From: Paraescarpia echinospica
Taxonomy: Eukaryota > Annelida > Polychaeta > Sabellida > Siboglinidae
Assembly (NCBI GenBank): GCA_020002185.1
Contig: CM034539.1
Location: 34,167,276 to 34,231,275, forward strand
DNA length: 64,000 nucleotides
Reading direction: 5' to 3'
Shown here: piece after piece, positions 1-10,406 of the stretch
Numbering within the stretch: the first letter of the stretch is position 1
Layout of the letters: each line of letters starts with the position of its first letter
Made by a program: the position numbers and the translations under genes
The notes under the pieces: model-generated
Databases searched by the model: none
What the model saw: the letters and a program-made list of their open reading frames with translations, nothing else
Told to the model about the DNA's origin: nothing

Positions 1-569
1 CCATGTCACCCAAACCCGCCCGTAGACTGATACTCCATGTAGGCCAAACCTGCCCGCAGACTGACACTCAGTGTCAGCCAAACCCAGCCCAAAACAATGT
101 TGCTTTGCGAGGTGGCGCCATCTAGTGGATTGTTACAAAACACATTAACAACGATGTTTGCATATACGGACCTCACATGCTCATATTTTGTGTCAAATGA
201 CTGGGGAAACGGGAATTAAAAATGGTTGATGATCTATATTTCTCTAATGTTGTTGTTTTGTCTAGCTTCTTGCAGATTAGCATAAAGCACACGTGTCATT
301 TTGACAAATTCGTTGTTTGCTTAACATCTACATTGTCCCTGTGTCCATGACGATATGCCTGTGATATGTGTTGTTAGAATTGTAATGATATCGCGGGTTA
401 TGAACATATAGTACAGTAGTGTTTGGCGGTTTGTTTTTAGGAACTTTGTAAAGTTAAATATCGGTGATAGTAACAATTTAGTTGCTAATACATTGCGGTA
501 TAACATATACTGGAGTGGTAGGGTAGGTGTAGTCGGACAGCTAATGTGTGCATTACACTTGTTTGCCAG
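1..569. other. Intron upstream of the first visible exon
   Basis: No coding exon is recognised. Bases 1-95 hold about three degenerate copies of a ~34-bp unit (CCCAAACC..GCCC..AGACTGA). The rest is AT-rich and unstructured. The intron ends at an acceptor TTTGCCAG at 562-569. Confidence 0.5.
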
Positions 570-785
570 GTTTCACCAGGAAGGGTGCCACAGGTGACGT
601 AGGTCTGTGGAGTGACGGCACACAGACAAATACCGTCATTGGTCACTGGATGTTTAATCAGCCAGATGCACAGTCTGGAGAATGTGTTAAGGTGAATAAT
701 GACACTGACCAGCTCTACCCGTGGTCCATGCATTGGTGCGGTGACAAACTACCATTCGTCTGTCAACGCCAGGCCTGTCTGCAAG
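570..785 (+). CDS. Exon: C-type lectin-like domain, C-terminal half
   Basis: The 72-codon exon is phase 1-1, with acceptor TTTGCCAG and donor GTAAGT. It reads like the long-loop and C-terminal part of a CTLD: a WMFNQPDAQSGEC stretch, then a Cys in HWCGDK and the closing Cys in LPFVCQ. The QPD triplet sits where galactose-type lectins have their sugar-specificity motif, but the canonical WND calcium motif is replaced by WSMHW, so calcium-dependent sugar binding is doubtful. The exon closes with ACLQG, which supplies the first Cys of the following LDLa. The first half of the CTLD must lie upstream of the window. Confidence 0.85.
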
Positions 786-1147
786 GTAAGTTACGACTCG
801 TATGCCATCTTCCAAAGGTTGTTGTTTATTCATATTATGCTGGCCTTTACTGTGTGAATTACTACTTCTTCGTCGAGTTTAATCACAATTTAGTAAATTA
901 GCGGACATTTGGAAAACGGCAACAACAGCCGTAGTAGTGGAATTCGCCAATGACTATATTTGAAGAGTTATATTGACATGTTCATCATCTATCTGCCAAG
1001 TGTTATGGCTAAATGCAGTTAAAAGTTATACACATGTTGTAAATGATCTGATACATAAAAGGGCATCTTCCTGTAGCAATTAAACCAGATGTACAATTTG
1101 ACTAAGTGACTACATTTCATAATTTGAGCAAACTATTTCTCGTGCAG

Positions 1148-1243
1148 GTGAATTCCAATGCAGCAACGGAAAATGCATCAAAGGTACTTGGATGCATGAC
1201 GGGGAGAACGATTGTGGAGACATGTCTGACGAATTTGGAAAAC
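1148..1243 (+). CDS. Exon: LDL-receptor class A repeat, reduced
   Basis: This 96-nt phase 1-1 exon has acceptor TCGTGCAG and donor GTGAGC. It encodes [13 protein letters not shown] followed by [12 protein letters not shown], the classic LDLa signature with the acidic calcium cage (D..DC.D.SDE). The first Cys comes from the preceding exon (ACLQ). The fourth Cys is replaced by His (MHDG), and its usual partner, the sixth Cys, is also absent before the next module, so one disulphide appears to have been lost as a pair. Such repeats bind calcium and protein ligands; the ligand here is unknown. Confidence 0.85.
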
Positions 1244-1248
1244 GTGAG

Positions 1249-1331
1249 CATCGAATTATTATCATTTTGGAAGATAGTATATATATATATATATATATAT
1301 ATGCAAGTGTGTGTGTGTTTATTTGTTTGTG

Positions 1332-1430
<99 letters not shown>
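1249..1430. repeat. (TA)n and (GT)n microsatellite
   Basis: A TA run at about 1277-1302 is followed by interrupted GT, then a long pure GT tract at about 1337-1427, in the intron after the LDLa exon. Confidence 0.95.
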
Positions 1431-1593
1431 CCGTAACGTTCATCCCCTGCATATTTATATAGCCCTTACACGTAAACACTACGCACCCTCAAAATATATG
1501 ATCGTCCATAATAATTTATATGCATTACCTGAACAATAAATCATACGATTAAAAACAAACCGAAGTATTTATAATGCTAATGCTACAGACATA

Positions 1594-1679
1594 GGTTGAC
1601 CTGCTTCGAGATATGTTTTCTCTGTTAACAAAGCTTAAGCGTTGCTAACAGAGAAAACATATCTCGAAGCAGATCAGCC
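1594..1679. repeat. Near-perfect 86-bp palindrome centred on TTAA
   Basis: The arms CTGCTTCGAGATATGTTTTC and the matching reverse complement form at least 27 perfectly paired bases. Pairing then continues with a few mismatches to a central TTAA at 1635-1638. It could be a foldback element or a hairpin-forming insertion. No coding content is seen. Confidence 0.85.
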
Positions 1680-1840
1680 AAAGTCTTTTGTTTATATGCG
1701 ATGTACATGTATATGTACAAGTAACAAATTATCTTGTGAATATTTATATTAATTTTCAAATATGTCACATGTTTGATATTAAAATGAATGTATGTTGTAT
1801 GTAATATACTCTTTTTGATGTACTTTTAATGTGGTTTCAG

Positions 1841-1974
1841 CTGGCAGTTGCTTAACCCACATTCGCAAATCGTCAAGTATAATTGCTTCTCCACACCATC
1901 CTTCAAACTACGTTTTTCTGGCCGACTGCATGTGGATCCTAGAGGGGCCGGTGGGCAAGAGACTTCAACTGAGA
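1841..1974 (+). CDS. Exon: CUB domain 1, first half
   Basis: Acceptor GTGGTTTCAG (phase 1) and donor GTAAGT (phase 0). The exon begins with the CUB first Cys (AGSC), then ASPHHPSNYVFLADCMWIL, matching the CUB pattern SP..P..Y....C.W.I. It ends inside the domain at a phase-0 intron, at the same place as in the two later CUB domains of this gene. CUB modules mediate protein-protein interaction in extracellular proteins. Confidence 0.9.
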
Positions 1975-2272
1975 GTAAGTCCATCGCTCAATGTGAACAG
2001 TTACTACTGTGTGTAGATCGTTGCGTGATCCTGGTACAAGGTAGTATGTAATTCATGGTAAAAGTGTGGGTCGGATCTACTATATAGAAATATATATTCG
2101 ACTACAAACACAAATACCATTGCAGTAGGAATAGTCTACACAAGCACCTGTATTAGACCCGATGTTACCAGTGTTAAATGCACTAATCCCTATGCAATTA
2201 TGCAACATTCTTCGTAATGACATCATATCTCAACATATATGATAACATTATGAGTTTTATTTATATTTCCAG

Positions 2273-2430
2273 TTTACAAGTTTTAACACTGAGGAGAACA
2301 TTGACGTAGTGGACATCTACGTTGGCGGAAGCACAGTTGCTACTAGTGACTATGTGACATCTCTGTCAGGATACATATTTGGGGAGAACCTTCCAACGTA
2401 CGTCAGCATAAATAACTTCACTTAACACAG
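2273..2430 (+). CDS. Exon: CUB domain 1, second half, with a frame break at its 3' end
   Basis: The acceptor TTATATTTCCAG gives a phase-0 start. The reading encodes FTSFNTEENIDVVDIYVGG and continues to LPTYVSINNFT, typical of the CUB DxLxIY-like strand and following loop. An in-frame TAA then occurs at 2423-2425, just before a strong donor (CACAG|GTGAGA, exon end 2430). Using that donor gives 158 nt, one base more than the 157 needed to join the phase-1 exon at 2590. The alternative donor GTACGT at 2398 is also out of phase. The last CUB strand (GF.A.Y) is not seen. Allelic damage, sequence error or an unrecognised splice are all possible. Confidence 0.6.
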
Positions 2431-2589
2431 GTGAGACTTGGCTGGCCAGTCAAGGCAGGTATGGTTTAGCTTAATCAAAGTGGAATAGTTGGATGTATTT
2501 ATGCATAATGTGAATATGGATGTTATATATATATATATATATTGTTGGGGAAGTTTTACAATTGTCAAGACCAAATGTTGTTTGTTTAG

Positions 2590-2838
2590 ATTACGCATGC
2601 AAGATGGGCAAACTGCCATCGTTTGGATTGAGGGACGACTCTAGTCCACTGGCTATGTGGACAGGCAAGAGCGCTGATGAGTATAAAACACTGTGTTTAG
2701 ACATATCGGATTGTGACGCATTTACATACGTGATCAAAGATATAAAATGTATTGCACACAAGAAGATCATTTCTCCCAAGAAAGCAGACTGCTGCTCTTA
2801 CTGGGCTAAGACATGCCCAGGACTGAAAGGAGAATCTA
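2590..2838 (+). CDS. Exon: PAN/apple-like domain
   Basis: A single phase 1-1 exon (acceptor TTTGTTTAG, donor GTAAGT) encodes about 83 residues. The order CKMG....TLCLDISDCDAFTYVIKDIKC...CCSYWAKTC resembles the PAN/apple core, C...C...C.AF.Y....KC. PAN modules bind proteins or sugars. The assignment rests on the C.AFTY core only, so another Cys-rich module remains possible. Two decayed copies of the exon's 3' end and donor follow in the intron. Confidence 0.6.
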
Positions 2839-3206
2839 GTAAGTATAAATCAGTAAGTTTTTGTAAAACTTTAATTATATCTACTGGGCTAAGACATGAA
2901 GACATGCCCAAGACTTAAAAGGAGATGGATGTAAGTATAAATCAATAAGCCGTTCATTAACGTCAGTTACCTATAATGGTTTAAGATATGCCCTTGAGTA
3001 AAGGAGAAGGAAGTTAGTATAAGCCAATAAGCCAGTAAGTCCGTAAGTGGAATCGATTAACTCATCGATAGTATGTTACACATTGTTATTCAGTCTTATA
3101 TTTTAATTGTATCAGTGCCTGCCTATGAAATAATCAAACGTATGTTAAGTAAGCTTTGACACATCTCTTCCAAATGATATAATAACTTGCATGGTACACC
3201 TTACAG
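2839..3206 (+). repeat. Intron with decayed tandem copies of the preceding exon's 3' end
   Basis: The exon tail CTGGGCTAAGACATGCCCAG...GAATCTAGTAAGTATAAATCAG recurs at about 2882-2951 and again, more diverged, at about 2976-3040, each time with the donor-like GTAAGTATAAATCA or TTAGTATAAGCCA. The rest of the intron is AT-rich without visible features. Confidence 0.75.
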
Positions 3207-3358
3207 CAATTCAAAGAATTCCTGGAGCGGGAGGATCTGTCCAAGCCAGCAAAGAACTATCATATCTAGCATCACCATTCTATCCACTGAAGTACTTCAG
3301 CAACAACCGACTGTTCTGGGTTATTTCTGCGCCGAAATTCAGCATTATCAATATAGAG
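3207..3358 (+). CDS. Exon: CUB domain 2, first half
   Basis: Acceptor ACCTTACAG (phase 1) and donor GAG|GTAACA (phase 0). The encoded stretch ELSYLASPFYPLKYFSNNRL, followed by FWVISAP, matches the CUB start (SP.YP..Y..N....W.I..P). The first CUB disulphide appears to be missing, because no Cys occurs before or at C.W; the equivalent of the second Cys is Phe in LFWVI. Four-cysteine and two-cysteine CUBs both exist, so this should still fold. It joins in phase with the exon at 4810. Confidence 0.85.
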
Positions 3359-3644
3359 GTAACACACTGACCACAACATTAGCTCAGACACATGAGGTGA
3401 TTGTAGCAATGCTCATTTTCTTGGTAAATATATGGAGATATCCTGATAACATAATATTATGATGAAACGCGAGTAGTAATAACCTTTTTTGTGACTGATT
3501 TTGTGATGTAAAACACCATTATGTGTCAATACAAATGCCATTGTAGCAGCGTAACTCTTTACTTCCTTGGTTACAAATTACTTTATTTAACAACCGACTG
3601 TTTATATAGTTAATACACGTATAATTTATGGACATATATGTATG

Positions 3645-3690
3645 TATGTATATATATATATATATATATACTTATATATATATATATATC
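3645..3690. repeat. (TA)n microsatellite
   Basis: Two TA runs separated by TACTTATA. Confidence 0.9.
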
Positions 3691-3769
3691 CTGTAGTGGT
3701 GATGCATTAATTGTACTATTAATTTATGTATTTCGTATAAGTTAAATAATCGCTGAAATTAATTCAGAG

Positions 3770-4050
3770 TGTGGCTCCTAGATAGCGACTACAAGTAGTC
3801 TTAGTAGAAGTCTCCCGTCCCTTATATGACATAATATTCTATTTTCCTACCATACATTATATACTTATTACTTCCTTTTCTTTCATGTCGACTCGCAATA
3901 TATTGTATGTTTTTGTTTTCTGTCATGATTATTCTGTTGTATTGTATTTTGAACAAATACGTATTTCCTGTTCTTGTACTTTGCAAATTTGTTTGTTTAT
4001 TTTAGTATGTCTACAATTGGTTGTATTCCAAGTGGAGTAATAAAAATTTA
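3770..4050 (+). mobile_element. LINE 3'-end fragment (CR1/L2-like)
   Basis: GTGGCTCCTAGATAGCGACT...CTTAGTAGAAGTCTCCCGTCCC matches the segment GTGGCTCCTATGATAGCGAC...AATAGGAGTCACCGACCCC in the 3' untranslated part of the LINE at 48.4-51.9 kb. This is the hairpin that precedes such LINE ends. The fragment continues AT-rich to about 4050 (AGTAATAAAAATTT) with no ORF. The 3' boundary is approximate. Confidence 0.6.
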
Positions 4051-4809
4051 AAACAGTGTAGTGTGTATCCAAAACATAAGTTGTAGTGGCTGAATACTTA
4101 ATTTGTGTAAGTGTGTCGGATAGATGATATACAGTCCCGTGTTTGCACAAGTGCATTATATACATTACGATTATATAAACGTTACAACAATACACATGCT
4201 GCACTGATTTTAGATTTCATGTATTTACTGACAAAAGTATATCAGATGAGGCATACATAATTACTTAAAATCCCACACTATGTCATATTTTATCGTTTGA
4301 GGCTGTCTCTCTTTTTGTAAAGAACAAGAACAGAACATAACAAATTACATGTCTGACATAGTCTTGTTTTATCAATTGAAACATACAAATATCATAAATT
4401 TGAAAACGTATAATAAAAAAATTAAACGACATTTACGCATGTATGTGCATGGATCGTATCAAAACTGTAACGATGTTGGACATAGCTATAATAGTACGTA
4501 TTCTGCTGGCGCCAATATCGTTACGGTTTTACCCATTAACACCTAAGTCAATCACAGTAAACATAACTAATTTAATTACTTACTTATTTTATTTTCTCAT
4601 CTGCTTGTGTTCGTGTCATTGTGCAGAACGTAAGGTTCGCATAAGATTTCGCCAGTTCACACTATCTTGGTAACTCCTTGCTGCTTTACCGCATGTCCGC
4701 CTACTATTCTCTAGTTCGTCTTCGGTTGTTTATTAACGTATTGTGCTTAGGCTACCTCTGTTACTGTTCACTTCAGATACATTAATTATCAGATGTTGCC
4801 ATGTTACAG
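4051..4809. other. Intron remainder, no recognised feature
   Basis: AT-rich sequence up to the acceptor CCATGTTACAG at 4799-4809. I see no exon with domain character here. Confidence 0.5.
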
Positions 4810-5011
4810 CGACTTGATGTTGACCTTGGAGCTGGTGACAGTGTGACCATCTACAACGGTGACAAGCCAACATACCCTCAGTTAGCCAAGTACACGGGTG
4901 ACGGCTCAGACGGACCCAGTTACGTGATGACGACAGGTGCTGCAGCCTACGTCTACATGCACACAAAGTCGTTACAGTCTGGCCGCGGATTCCAGTTCTC
5001 TTACCTACTCG
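4810..5011 (+). CDS. Exon: CUB domain 2, second half
   Basis: A phase-0 acceptor (ATGTTACAG) and phase-1 donor (G|GTAGGT) bound 67 codons. The exon encodes RLDVDLGAGDSVTIYNGD, the CUB DxVxIYxG strand, and ends with SGRGFQFSYLLG, the terminal GF.a.Y strand. It completes the domain begun at 3207. Confidence 0.9.
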
Positions 5012-5358
5012 GTAGGTCTCAATCAATTTATCCCAGTAAAGATTTGTGTTTGGAGAACACATATTATTATTTAAAAAATATATCATATTTGTGTGTCGAT
5101 GTCTGAAGTTAGGAGTGCATACAAATATATAATTTTATAATATAACATCGTTGTGTTATCAAATTAATGACTTGTAGTTTACTAGACAATAATGATGGAT
5201 ACGGTTATTGGTGATTGTTATGTCAAAGATCATTGGGAAAATCTGCTAACGTTTCGCGTATGTGCATTGAGATTATAAGTTTAATTTGCATTGCGTTATT
5301 AAATTGTCGTATCTTGTGTATCATAACTTAGGTGCATTATGTTGTGTTAACATTTCAG

Positions 5359-5525
5359 GCTGTGATGTGACCATGGTGGATGACAGTGGTGTCATTCAGT
5401 CGCCTGGCTATGGTGTAGTACCCTACCCCAACATGGTGATATGCACGTGGACAATCAAGTCTTTAGCCTCTATACGTTTAATATTTTGGGATCGATTTCA
5501 ACTGAACGTTGGCGATACACTAAGA
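5359..5525 (+). CDS. Exon: CUB domain 3, first half
   Basis: Acceptor ACATTTCAG (phase 1), donor AGA|GTAAGT (phase 0). GCDVTMVDDSGVIQSPGYG then NMVICTWTIKS gives the CUB start: C, G.I.SPGY, C.W.I. This is the most canonical of the three CUB N-termini here. The domain continues in the exon at 6724 after a 1.2-kb intron containing a SINE. Confidence 0.92.
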
Positions 5526-6029
5526 GTAAGTTGGTGGTTTGAAGAAGTGTTCTGAAAAAGTGCGCTGTGATACGACTAGTGGTAGTAGCTCTTGCAAATA
5601 ATACGTGTGTACAAGGGAAATGTGAGTGTACGTTGTATAAATAAAAATTATCAATTGTGTCACTGAAACATCGTATCTATATAGTAGTAGTAGATTCTGG
5701 GAGCTACCGTCGCAAAAGTAACTGGGCGAACGTGTACCACTAAGCTCACACGAAAAAACAACGAGCTTGTCCATGTATTCGCACGAAGATGTTTGACGTA
5801 TAGGTGTCTGTGTAGCTCAGTGAAATGGAACAAGATATACAGATACGCCACAAAGTTAACGTAACTACAAGAGTTATTAAAAGCTTGCTAGACGTGGGCG
5901 AAAAGTATCGAAAACTTAAGGGAACACACGAACTACAATTTGTGAATCTTTCTCTTCAAAAACTTTTTTTATGGTAACACCAACTGCAAATGCGATAAAT
6001 AAGTGTTTAAGCTAGTGATACTATCATCA

Positions 6030-6365
6030 GTACGTAGCAGTGGTGCAGTGACTACATATTTGCACTATATACTGAGAGAACCGTGGTTCGAATCCGATGC
6101 TGCGGTGTCGAACTTTGGGTAAGTCCGTTCTCTCTGCGACGCTGCAGTTCGCTCAGTTGTATGAATGAATACCTGGCTATAGACAACGGTAGGTATTTGT
6201 GAACGGATGGTCTTCGCGCAGTAACTGCAGCATGACTAAATGCTTCCCAGAGCAGTCGATATGGTGTTCGATTAAACAAGTCTGCCAGAGAGTAAAGTGT
6301 TAAGCGCTTTGAGTAGTCGTGAAGACTGGATACTGCGCAATATAAGAACTTACCTTTACTTTAGT
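6030..6365 (+). mobile_element. tRNA-derived SINE
   Basis: The head GTAGCAGTGGTGCAGTG resembles a tRNA A box, and GTGGTTCGAATCC at about 6083-6095 is a clear B box. The body shares long similarity with copies near 32.3, 34.5 and 53.9 kb, including ATGCTTCCCAGAG, the GCGCTTTGAGTAG box and the tail TGGATACTGCGCAATATAAGAA. Ends are approximate. Confidence 0.8.
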
Positions 6366-6723
6366 TTATAAATAAATGTTAACAATTAGCGGTCGCCTCG
6401 ATATTTGGACTAATTACTTGTGATCACCTCATGGCATGACGTTTTTCATGTGCGTGACTAGTACTTCCGTCCACATGCCAACACTGATTGGGCAGTTACT
6501 ACACATTGTAGGCATAAGCAGATGATTAATGTACAACGGCATGATTGGTTAAAATTGTGTCATGTTTTGATTTGTGTTTGTATGTTATCTACTATATAAG
6601 ATGCTAATGTGTGAATCATTTCAGACCACCACGCCAAAATTAAGCTATATGCACCTTACGCCTATGGACAACTATGCTGAGGTATTTGCAGTTCATACGA
6701 TTTTGTAATTGTGTTGTTTTCAG

Positions 6724-6877
6724 ATCTACGAGGGCGCCGATGAGACGGGTACTCTCAAACATTTTGGAGCTGGAAAACCCGCTACCGATATCACAGCGGA
6801 AAGTGGGAAGCTCTTTATTCAATTTAGAACAGATGCGATGATGAACGGTGCTGGGTTCTCTGCAGTCTATTCCATTG
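6724..6877 (+). CDS. Exon: CUB domain 3, second half
   Basis: Phase-0 acceptor (TGTTTTCAG), phase-1 donor (G|GTGAAT). IYEGADETG opens the exon, and KLFIQFRTDAMMNGAGFSAV near its end gives the standard CUB finish (L.I.F.TD....GF.A.Y). It completes CUB 3. Confidence 0.93.
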
Positions 6878-7463
6878 GTGAATACATATGAGATTATATT
6901 GTAATACCGATATACTGATATATTAGAGAATGTCTGCAGGCCCATCAATCGCGACTCCCTATCCTTATCTTCGTCGCTCACAAGCTCAGCTCGATTGTCC
7001 ATCAATTGAACTGAGAACGTGGCGCGATCGGGACGGGGAGTCGAGATGGAGACGCTAGCAGACACTCTCTAATATTTAGTCGTTTCAATAACTGAACATT
7101 AATCACATTGGTACAACTGTATGTATGCATTGCCAATATATCTATATTTTTAAACGACATACAGATTGCATAATAAATAAAAAAAATTGTAGTAATTTCG
7201 TAATAGTTTCATGTGGGTTTCTCTTTAAAAAACCTAATAATTAGTAATACTCGCAAACAACAAGATTACTATCGCACTTAAGGCAGGCGCAACTTTTAAA
7301 TAGTGTCTATGCAATACAAAATCGAGAGACACTAGAGACACACCTCTCTCTAGTGGGACTTGAACAGAACACGCTAACTGAAACGACGCTTTGGGTTTCT
7401 AAGTCTACCGTTTTTGTTATTATTATTAACATAATATGCGTTGACTATGAATATATTTTGCAG
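6878..7463. other. Intron, no recognised feature
   Basis: Plain AT-rich intron sequence between CUB 3 and the first Sushi exon. No repeat match within the window was noticed. Confidence 0.4.
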
Positions 7464-7598
7464 GTTGTAAAGAACCTCCGTTTCATTCCTCGTCACCTGG
7501 CTTTGACATAGGCCCTTTCAACACACACTTTGGAGCGTCGTTTCTAGTTCGATGCAGACCTGGCTACGTCTTCTCACAAGAGGAATTTGGCGAGTGTC
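7464..7598 (+). CDS. Exon: Sushi/CCP 1, first part
   Basis: Acceptor TATTTTGCAG, phase 1; donor C|GTAAGT, phase 1. It encodes GCKEPP, then FGASFLVRCRPGYVFSQ and FGEC: Cys1, the hydrophobic strand, Cys2 with the PGY motif, and Cys3. The rest of the module is in the exon at 8215. This is the only CCP here split by an intron. Confidence 0.88.
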
Positions 7599-7959
7599 GT
7601 AAGTTATAATACGTTCGTTTACATCTCCATATATATACCAATGGGTAATTGTTTAAGTGAAGTTCTTCCACATTTTATATAACACTTAAACTCGTGCTAT
7701 GTTGCACGTTGGTTAAACAATCAGTTGTCCCATGTATGTATATCAAAACAGTGATTGTGATGTCACCACACATAAGTAAATTACACAATTACTGTAGGCA
7801 TCATTAGTAATTGTGGCTATTTTAAGGTATCATTGGTACAACACAATATGTATTTTGTATTCACTTAAAGAACCTTAACAAAATTATTTAAAATAAGGAC
7901 GTGGTGGGGTTAAGTTTATTCGCCGTGAGATAGTGTGACGCTGAACGAAAATAATAATA

Positions 7960-8160
7960 TCACTGTGTGTGTGAGTGCGCTCGCTCGTGCGTGCGAGCCT
8001 GCGCATGCGTGGGTGTGCGTCTGTGTGTAGTGTGGTTGCACGTACTTATGCATATATTAGCGTACGTGCGTGCTTGCATCTGTGTATCAGTGTGTACGTA
8101 CACGTGCATGTATGCTTGTGCACACGGCTGCTCGCGTATATATGAGTAAGTATGTGTAAG
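7960..8160. repeat. Degenerate GT/GTGC-rich simple repeat
   Basis: Interrupted TGTG, TGCG and TACG runs in the intron of CCP 1. Open reading frames across it are low-complexity only. Confidence 0.7.
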
Positions 8161-8214
8161 TATATGTTTTTATTAATATTTGTACTACATGACTCTTTTG
8201 TGTTTGGTATTCAG

Positions 8215-8295
8215 CAACTGGCTTGACCCAATCAATAACTATGACATGTGAACGAACAGGGAGGTGGAATGTGGACAGATTTCCAATGTGTGAAC
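8215..8295 (+). CDS. Exon: Sushi/CCP 1, last part
   Basis: Acceptor TGGTATTCAG, donor C|GTAAGT, phase 1-1. The short exon encodes TMTCERTGRWNVDRFPMCE, the C..TG.W.....P.C ending of a CCP. Together with the exon at 7464 it makes a module of about 70 residues. It contributes two further Cys, so this CCP has five in total by my reading, one more than canonical. Confidence 0.85.
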
Positions 8296-8615
8296 GTAAG
8301 TCGATCCGTCTTTCATACCACAGGGATCCGTAAAGAAAATGTAGTACTAATTATAAATGTATTCGACATAACAAACAACACATAAAATGATGTTTTACGT
8401 TTTCCCGTGAACACATCGAAGCCGCAGCTGGAAATTTATTGGTTGACTGCTAGTTCTGACTGTTGGTTTCCGTTATTTTTTTCAGTTTTTTTCATTTTGA
8501 TCGGAATAATCATTGTGTAAAATTTCGTCATTGAACTGAAACACAGATGCGAGAAAGGGTTCTAAAGCCTTGGATACTAATTAAAATCAGTGGTGTAAGA
8601 AGTCGATAATCGTGA

Positions 8616-10206
8616 TATAGACACTACTCAAAATAATTTAAGGAACAAATATTGGGGGTGGCACACCTGGTCTACCATGCAAGTTACACTTTGTACACTC
8701 TACGTATGATTAGGGGATTGTCTTAGCTACAAAACAGGTCATGCTTGAATGAACTCAACCGTGACGACAATGCCTCTAGGTGTGGCTGCGCGTCCACACC
8801 CCTATTTAAGAAGTGGATTTTGTGGTACTTGCATTAGTTACTTTTCCAGTCCTTGGACATCATGATGTGTTCTGCGTGGATTGTGATTGTTGGATGTCTC
8901 CTGATGGTCGCTTGTGCTGCCAGGCGGTATTTGGTCCCCACTGAGGTTGCCAGGGCTGTGCAACTGGTAGAGAACATGGTGAACGGGTTCGGGTGGTAGC
9001 TGGGCATTTTGATGTGTCTCCAAATATAGTCAGCCGACTATGGAGACGTTACGAGGAGACTGGGCAGTACACCAGGAGTCATGGTCAAGGTCGTTCGCGG
9101 ATGACAACCCCTAGACAAGGCCGTTATATTATCATTTTGTCTCGTCGCAATCGCATCAGTACAGCTCGATCACTGGGAAATTGACTTCCGCTGTGCTACT
9201 GAAGTTCACTTATCCAACCAGACTGTTAGGAATCGACTCCATAAGAATGGTATGAGGGCCAGACGACCTGCCACAGGCCCTATTCTCACTGCGCAACACC
9301 GTAGAGCACGATTGGATTTTGCAAGAGAGCATCAGAACTGGAAGCTGCGTCACTGGAGGACGGTACTCTTCACAAATGAGAACACGTTCTCTGTGTCAAC
9401 TGATGATATGTGTGGTAAGGTGTGGAGATGCCAGGGAGTGCGTTATACTGACTGTAACATTGTGGAAGTTGACCGGTAAGGTGGGTGCTCAGTCATGGTT
9501 TGGGCCGGAGTGTTTGGATGGTCGTACAGACCTGTGCGTGCTTGCCAGATATGGTATATCGGCTGTAAGATGTCGCAATGACATCCTCGAGCCTATTGTC
9601 AGACCGTATGCAGGCACTTTTGGGGATGATTCCATCTTAGTACAAGATAATACACGTCCCCACACAGCTCCGATCTTCCTTGGGGAAGAAGATATCACTG
9701 TGATGGACTGGCCGGCTAGGTCTAATTACTTGAATCCAATAGAACATATCTGGGACATGCTTTCCAGACGTGCTACACGAAGGCTACATCATCCACAGAA
9801 TGTACAGAACCTGACCAATTCCATATTACATACCTTAAATGACACCGGACAGATCATCAGGAGTAGGTCTACGCCATGTCGTTGCCAGGAGTTTGTGAAC
9901 GCTAGAGGGGGGGGGGGGGCATACAAGTTATAGAAAAACATTTGTGGACAATATTTGTCAGTGTGTGAACGTATCTGCGAAAACAGCTAATGAAAGTATC
10001 ACAAAATCCATTCCATATATAGGGGTGTGTACATATAGCGATACCTAGAAGCATTTTGGTCACGCTAGAATGTATTCAAACATGAGCTGTTTTGAAGCTA
10101 AGACAATCACCTAACCACACGTAGAGTGCACAAAGTGTAACTTGCATGGTAGACCAGGTGCGCTATCCCCAATATTTGTTACTTTAATTATTTTGAGTAG
10201 TGTCTA

Positions 10207-10208
<2 letters not shown>
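8616..10208 (+). mobile_element. Tc1/mariner-type DNA transposon, degenerate
   Basis: The ends are inverted: TATAGACACTACTCAAAATA at 8616 against TATTTTGAGTAGTGTCTATA ending at about 10208, with TA at each edge as expected of the TA target duplication. The inverted arms extend about 140 bp (CCTGGTCTACCATGCAAGTT and its complement near 10142). The 1.6-kb length suits Tc1. It sits in the intron between CCP 1 and CCP 2, in the same orientation as the gene. Confidence 0.9.
8861..9933 (+). pseudogene. Broken Tc1-like transposase
   Basis: The reading is split over several frames. It shows a helix-turn-helix region (VAGHFDVSPNIVSRLWRRYE), then the DDE domain: VLFTNEN where Tc1 enzymes have FTDES, QDNTRPHTA, and NPIEHIWDML. 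The first catalytic Asp is replaced by Asn. The second Asp to Glu spacing is 31 residues rather than 34. Frameshifts near 8985, 9180 and 9450 and a poly-G run near 9907 confirm an inactive copy. Confidence 0.88.

Positions 10209-10260
<52 letters not shown>
10203..10260. repeat. (TA)n microsatellite
   Basis: A TA run beginning right at the 3' end of the Tc1 element. Confidence 0.9.
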
Positions 10261-10406
10261 TGAACAGTTATATCACAATATCTAACAGAAAACAGTTGTC
10301 ATTGAACAACGCACATTCCTTTGCAACAAAAAGCATAACAGATATAATCTCTTCTAGTATTATCTATTGAGCTGATATTTGTATGTACGGTTGTATTGTG
10401 TCCCAG

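Noticed and set aside
1106..1479. Open frames on both strands through TA/GT repeats
   Set aside because: They are dipeptide repeats produced by the microsatellite; only bases 1148-1243 have domain and splice support.
9319..9698. Minus-strand open frames across the Tc1 element
   Set aside because: Shadows of the transposase on the + strand.
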